Assembly (NCBI GenBank): GCA_964530165.1
Contig: CAZGYE010000086.1
Location: 1-17,973 of the forward strand
Origin: CAZGYE01 sp964530165
GTDB taxonomy: Bacteria; Planctomycetota; Planctomycetia; Planctomycetales; Planctomycetaceae
Length of the DNA: 17,973 nt
Direction of reading: 5' to 3'
Below, piece after piece: positions 14,981-17,973 of the stretch (positions are counted from its first letter, which is position 1; each line of letters begins with the position of its first letter). A program made the position numbers and the translations under genes. The notes below the pieces were generated by a model. It did not search any database and was not told the DNA's origin. It worked only from the letters and a program-made list of their open reading frames with translations.

Positions 14981-16525
14981 TTACGATCCCCGAGGCAACG
15001 CGGCACGCCAGCCGGCGTGTAGTTTTTTCATCAGTTTCTCGACAAGCTCGGCGTTCTCCGACCGGCCGGCGATGTTTTCGTTCTCTCCGGGGTCGGTTTG
15101 ATGGTCGTACAATTCGACCGCGCGAAAATGCTTCTCCCGGCTGGCCCATTCTGTCAAGCGGTAGCGGTCGGTCCGCATCGAGCGTCCCATCACGCGGCCG
15201 ACATTGTTGACGCGGCGCGGGTACTGGCTGAACGCGGCGCTCTTCCACGGTCGATTTGGGTCGTCCAACAGCGGCGCGAAGCTCGCCCCCTCCAACGGCG
15301 GCGGGCCTTTGCCGGACGACTGCTCCGGATTCGGCAGACCGGCCAGCTCGCACAGGCTCGGGAAAATGTCGACGAACTCCACCAGCGCGTCGGTGGCTCG
15401 GCCGGTGGACTTCATGGCCGGCGAGCTGACGATCAGCGGCGCGCGCGCCGACAGCTCAAAGTTCGTCGCCTTGCCCCAGATTCCATTCTCACCCAAATGC
15501 CAGCCGTGGTCGCCCCACAGTATCACGACAGTGTTTTCACGCAGCCCCAGCCGATCGAGCTCATCGAGCACCCGCCCGACCTGCGTGTCGATGAAGCTGA
15601 TGCACGCATAGTAGCCGTGAATGAGCTTATGGGCCAAAAGGTCGCTGAGCGGGCCCTTATTCGGCACGTCGTGGTAATAGCGCAGCTCGCCCCAGTTGTG
15701 CAGGGCGACCTGCGGCGCGCCTTGGGGCGCGAACGGGTTGTCCGCCAGGCTGATCTGCGACGCGTCGTACTGCCGCCAATACTTGAGCGGGGCGATAAAC
15801 GGCAAGTGCGGTTTGATGAAACCGACGGCGAGGAAGAACGGCCGGTCCTTGATCCGTCCCAGCGACTCGATCGCGTGATCGGCGACCTGCCCGTCATAGA
15901 GCACGTTGTCCGCGACGTCGGGCGCCTCGGTCGACAGCCCGCGGACAAAATCGTTGACCCAGTTGTCGATCGCTGCGCCGGTCTTCTTCGCGGTTCTGGC
16001 GTAAACCTGCCGGGCGATCTCAATGCCCTGCGGCGTGTAGTAATAGCGGGGGCCGGGCATCCAGAACTCCGTGCTCCAGGACTGCGGATCGTGCATCCTG
16101 GCGCCGACGTAGGCGCTCTTGAACGCCCCGTGGAAGATCTTGCCCATGCCCTCGGCGTGGTAGCCGTGCCGCTTGAAATGTTCCGGCAACGTGATCGCCT
16201 CCGGCACGTACTGACGGAAATGGGTCCGGTTGCCCCAACAGTGTGTCGTGTCGGGCCGCAGGCCGGTCAACAGGCTGGTCCGCGAAGCGCCGCACACCGC
16301 CTGCTGGCAATAGGCCCGATTGAACACCAATCCGCGCTTTGCCAGCCGGTCGATGTTGGGCGACCTGACAATCGGATCGCCGTAGCAACCCAAACTCGGC
16401 CGCAGGTCATCCACGGCGATGAACAGCACGTTCAAACGCCCATCTGCTTCTGCCGTGGTTCCCATGCCCATGCACAGGAAAAAGAGCCATGCCACGCTGA
16501 CCACGCCCCGCGTGATGTCGAACAT
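14981..16525 (-). CDS. Secreted sulfatase, iduronate-2-sulfatase-like
   Basis: This type I sulfatase is expected to remove sulfate esters from sulfated polysaccharides in the periplasm or outside the cell. The 514-residue product has a signal peptide (about 1-26, cleavage near TAEA). Metal ligands are Asp39 and Asp40 (AVDDLRP) and Asp339 and His340 (WGDHGWHLGE). The formylglycine site is Cys78 in CGASRTSLLTG, with Arg82. The core is C-x-A-x-R rather than the commoner C-x-P-S-R, a form still compatible with the formylglycine-generating enzyme. The RPDTTHCWGNRTHFR segment and general layout are those of iduronate-2-sulfatase-like proteins, which are abundant in planctomycetes. The true substrate is not known. 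The ATG at 16525 follows GGGGAG. The gene lies 33 bases after the Gfo/Idh/MocA gene, so co-transcription is likely. Confidence 0.93.
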   Translation of the reverse strand: MFDITRGVVSVAWLFFLCMGMGTTAEADGRLNVLFIAVDDLRPSLGCYGDPIVRSPNIDRLAKRGLVFNRAYCQQAVCGASRTSLLTGLRPDTTHCWGNRTHFRQYVPEAITLPEHFKRHGYHAEGMGKIFHGAFKSAYVGARMHDPQSWSTEFWMPGPRYYYTPQGIEIARQVYARTAKKTGAAIDNWVNDFVRGLSTEAPDVADNVLYDGQVADHAIESLGRIKDRPFFLAVGFIKPHLPFIAPLKYWRQYDASQISLADNPFAPQGAPQVALHNWGELRYYHDVPNKGPLSDLLAHKLIHGYYACISFIDTQVGRVLDELDRLGLRENTVVILWGDHGWHLGENGIWGKATNFELSARAPLIVSSPAMKSTGRATDALVEFVDIFPSLCELAGLPNPEQSSGKGPPPLEGASFAPLLDDPNRPWKSAAFSQYPRRVNNVGRVMGRSMRTDRYRLTEWASREKHFRAVELYDHQTDPGENENIAGRSENAELVEKLMKKLHAGWRAALPRGS

Positions 16526-16558
16526 GTTCTCCCCTTTGGCTTTCGTAGGAACGGGTTG

Positions 16559-17602
16559 CTACACGAATTCGTCCAGTCTCACCGGTTGACCGCATTCGAC
16601 CGATCGCTGCGCGGCCAGGCACATGGCGACCGCCCACTTGCCGTCCTCGCCCGTGCAGGGCAGCTCTCGGCCTTCCCCGATGGCGGCGACCAGCATGGCC
16701 ATCTGGTCTTCCAACTCGAACAACTCGCCGGCGGATCGAGTGATCGGCAGTTCCTCGACCTTCTCGCCGTCGAAGGCCTTCAGGAAGAACGTCGGATGCT
16801 GCGTGCGATCCATTGCGCCGCTCCAACTCGCCCACACGGCACCTTTGGTGCCGGTGATCTTCACGGTCTGATGGTGTTCGAAAGCGCTGAGCGTCTGAGA
16901 AATGACCGCGTACGCCCCGCTCGCGAATCTGACGAGGGCGCTGAAGTTGTCCTGCAGCTCCGGATGGTCCGGCTGGCGGGAGTTGGCGGCGGCGTAGACC
17001 GACTCCGGCTCACCGCACGCGGAGAGATACCAGCGGGCCAGATCGAAGAAATGGATCGGCTCTTCCAGGATCCAGTTTCCGACGCGGTTGATGTCGAATC
17101 GCCAGCCGTCGGACCCCAGACGATACGGGTTGCGCGACAGCTCGAGGAGCACGTACTGCGGCTCGCCGACGAGGCCGGCGTCAACCAGCTCCTTCACCTT
17201 GCCCCACAGCGAGGAAAGACGCAGCTCGTGGTCGATCGCCAGCAGCTTTGACTTCTCCTGCGCCGTTCGCAGCAGATCGTTGCACTCTTCGCCGGTGAGC
17301 GCCATGGGTTTTTCCATCAGCAGGTGCTTGCCGCTTTCGAGCACCGCGCAGCCGACCTCGCGGTGCAGGTGGCTCGGCACGACGACGTCAACGACGTCCA
17401 GATCGTTTCGCTCCAGCAACTTCCGGTAGTCTGAGTAGACCTCGACCTGCGGGTGCGTTTCTCGCGCCGTTTGACGCGTCTCCTCCAAATAGTCGGAGAT
17501 GGCGACGAGTTCCGCGCCCTCGGTCTTGCAGATGGCCCCGGCGTGGAACTTGCCCCACGCTCCGAATCCGATCAGGCCGAAACGAACTGACGCGCTGGAC
17601 AT
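16559..17602 (-). CDS. Gfo/Idh/MocA-family NAD(P)-dependent oxidoreductase
   Basis: The 347-residue protein has an N-terminal Rossmann fold with glycine motif GLIGFGAWG (9-17) and the family signature EKP (97-99) with the conserved Lys98. The C-terminal alpha/beta domain carries the substrate-site residues around NWILEEPIHFFDLARW (176-191), including His184 and Asp187. Members oxidise or epimerise sugars, inositols and related polyols; the substrate cannot be predicted here. No Tat signal is present, so it should be cytosolic. The ATG at 17602 is fixed by ribosome binding site GGAGAGA eight bases upstream and the usual distance to the glycine motif; the longer reading from 17704 overlaps a sulfatase remnant. 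It precedes the sulfatase in an apparent two-gene unit, consistent with handling the sugar released by desulfation. Confidence 0.93.
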   Translation of the reverse strand: MSSASVRFGLIGFGAWGKFHAGAICKTEGAELVAISDYLEETRQTARETHPQVEVYSDYRKLLERNDLDVVDVVVPSHLHREVGCAVLESGKHLLMEKPMALTGEECNDLLRTAQEKSKLLAIDHELRLSSLWGKVKELVDAGLVGEPQYVLLELSRNPYRLGSDGWRFDINRVGNWILEEPIHFFDLARWYLSACGEPESVYAAANSRQPDHPELQDNFSALVRFASGAYAVISQTLSAFEHHQTVKITGTKGAVWASWSGAMDRTQHPTFFLKAFDGEKVEELPITRSAGELFELEDQMAMLVAAIGEGRELPCTGEDGKWAVAMCLAAQRSVECGQPVRLDEFV

Positions 17603-17649
17603 GATTCTCTCCGTTGGTTGTCGATGGGGTTTGTTGTCATTCGAATCAT

Positions 17650-17880
17650 TCATGTTTTGCGAGTGCTCGGACGGCGCCAGCGGCGATGAACGTCCGCCAG
17701 CCACTGCTGGGAACGCTGCTCCAGCTCGGCGGCGAGTTTCGGCTTCCGGCCGGCCAGGTCGCTTGTCAGGTCATCGAGCTCCCAGTCCTTCTTCGGATCA
17801 GACCGGACCAGCTTGTATTGCCTGCGGCGAATGGCGATGTGCTTTCCCCAGACCCAATGGACGGAGTATGCCAGCCGACC
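17650..17880 (-). pseudogene. C-terminal remnant of a sulfatase
   Basis: The minus strand reads a sulfatase-like C-terminus of about 75 codons ending in TGA (17652-17650). It includes HIAIRRRQYKLVRSDPKKDW, then ELDDLTSDLAGRKPKLAAEL and a Trp-rich helix. This corresponds to the terminal module of arylsulfatases that usually reads AIRxGDWKLV...ELYDLxxDxxExxNLA. The canonical Tyr of ELYDL is Asp here. About 400 residues, including the catalytic half, are missing, and the frame runs directly upstream into the tRNA-Pro gene with no start codon of its own. It is best explained as the end of a gene lost by deletion or recombination beside the tRNA. The stop lies 47 bases before the Gfo/Idh/MocA start. 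Confidence 0.7.
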
Positions 17881-17919
17881 TGGGCGTTTTGACTTTACGT
17901 AAGTCCTTATGGGACAAGG

Positions 17920-17973
17920 TCGGGATGACAGGATTTGAACCTGCGACCTCTGCGTCCCGAACGCAGCGCTCTA
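17920..17973 (-). tRNA. tRNA-Pro (anticodon CGG), 3' part
   Basis: The visible 54 bases on minus contain the end of the D-arm, anticodon stem CTGCG/CGCAG around loop TTCGGGA (anticodon CGG, 17959-17957), T-arm GCAGG-TTCAAAT-CCTGT, the 3' acceptor strand CATCCCG (17927-17921), and discriminator A (17920). The 5' acceptor strand and most of the D-arm lie beyond the window edge. CCA is not encoded. Confidence 0.92.

Noticed and set aside
15098..17251. Very long open frame on plus (about 717 codons) opposite the sulfatase and oxidoreductase genes
   Set aside because: It is antisense to two genes with complete catalytic motifs and proper ribosome binding sites. Its translation is Arg/Val/Gln/Asp-rich without family features, as expected for the shadow frame of GC-rich genes.
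17891..17905. Small palindrome GACTT-TACGT-AAGTC between tRNA-Pro and the sulfatase remnant as an attachment site or tRNA terminator
   Set aside because: No matching copy is seen elsewhere in the window and no T-tract follows the stem; too short to support either role.

Overview
The window looks like chromosomal DNA of a planctomycete (Pirellulales/Planctomycetales-type). The clues are a DUF1559 protein with a prepilin-type N-terminus next to a small lipoprotein with a carboxypeptidase-regulatory-like fold, an iduronate-2-sulfatase-like sulfatase beside a Gfo/Idh/MocA oxidoreductase, GC-rich coding DNA with palindromic intergenic repeats, and large membrane/coiled-coil proteins of no familiar family. 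This assignment is inferred from gene content; no phylogenetic marker was tested.

Layout. Positions 1-334 (minus) hold the N-terminal part of a short-chain dehydrogenase, divergent from an ArsR-type regulator (605-1000, plus). Their shared intergenic region carries opposing sigma70-like promoters around a near-perfect 20-bp palindrome, so the regulator probably controls itself and the SDR. A rho-independent terminator follows arsR. Two housekeeping genes come next on plus: carA (1190-2323) and ndk (2469-2936), separated by a palindromic repeat. A tRNA-Val(TAC) lies on minus at 2976-3049.

Positions 3193-6953 (plus) encode two adjacent large P-loop GTPases of dynamin-like architecture, the second with a two-helix membrane hairpin near its C-terminus. 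Convergent to them (10163 to 7023, minus) is a two-gene operon of paralogous proteins. Each has one N-terminal membrane anchor, a long coiled coil, a beta-rich domain, a segment I read as BRCT-like, and a basic tail. Its promoter is covered by an inverted repeat with perfect 13-bp arms. These four genes are the most unusual part of the window.

The opposite strand carries polA (10435-13128), a full three-domain DNA polymerase I with intact 5' nuclease, proofreading and polymerase motifs. On minus follow a lipoprotein gene (13623-13171), a cloverleaf-like repeat, and a DUF1559 gene (14738-13773) whose well-placed RBS and ATG are out of frame with the body, suggesting a one-base indel. Further upstream on minus are a secreted sulfatase (16525-14981) and a Gfo/Idh/MocA oxidoreductase (17602-16559), probably co-transcribed for sulfated-sugar use. 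Upstream of these are a sulfatase C-terminal remnant (about 17880-17650) and the 3' part of a tRNA-Pro(CGG).

No CRISPR array, complete insertion sequence, phage gene or rRNA was seen. No stretch longer than 300 bases lacks a gene or an annotated element.
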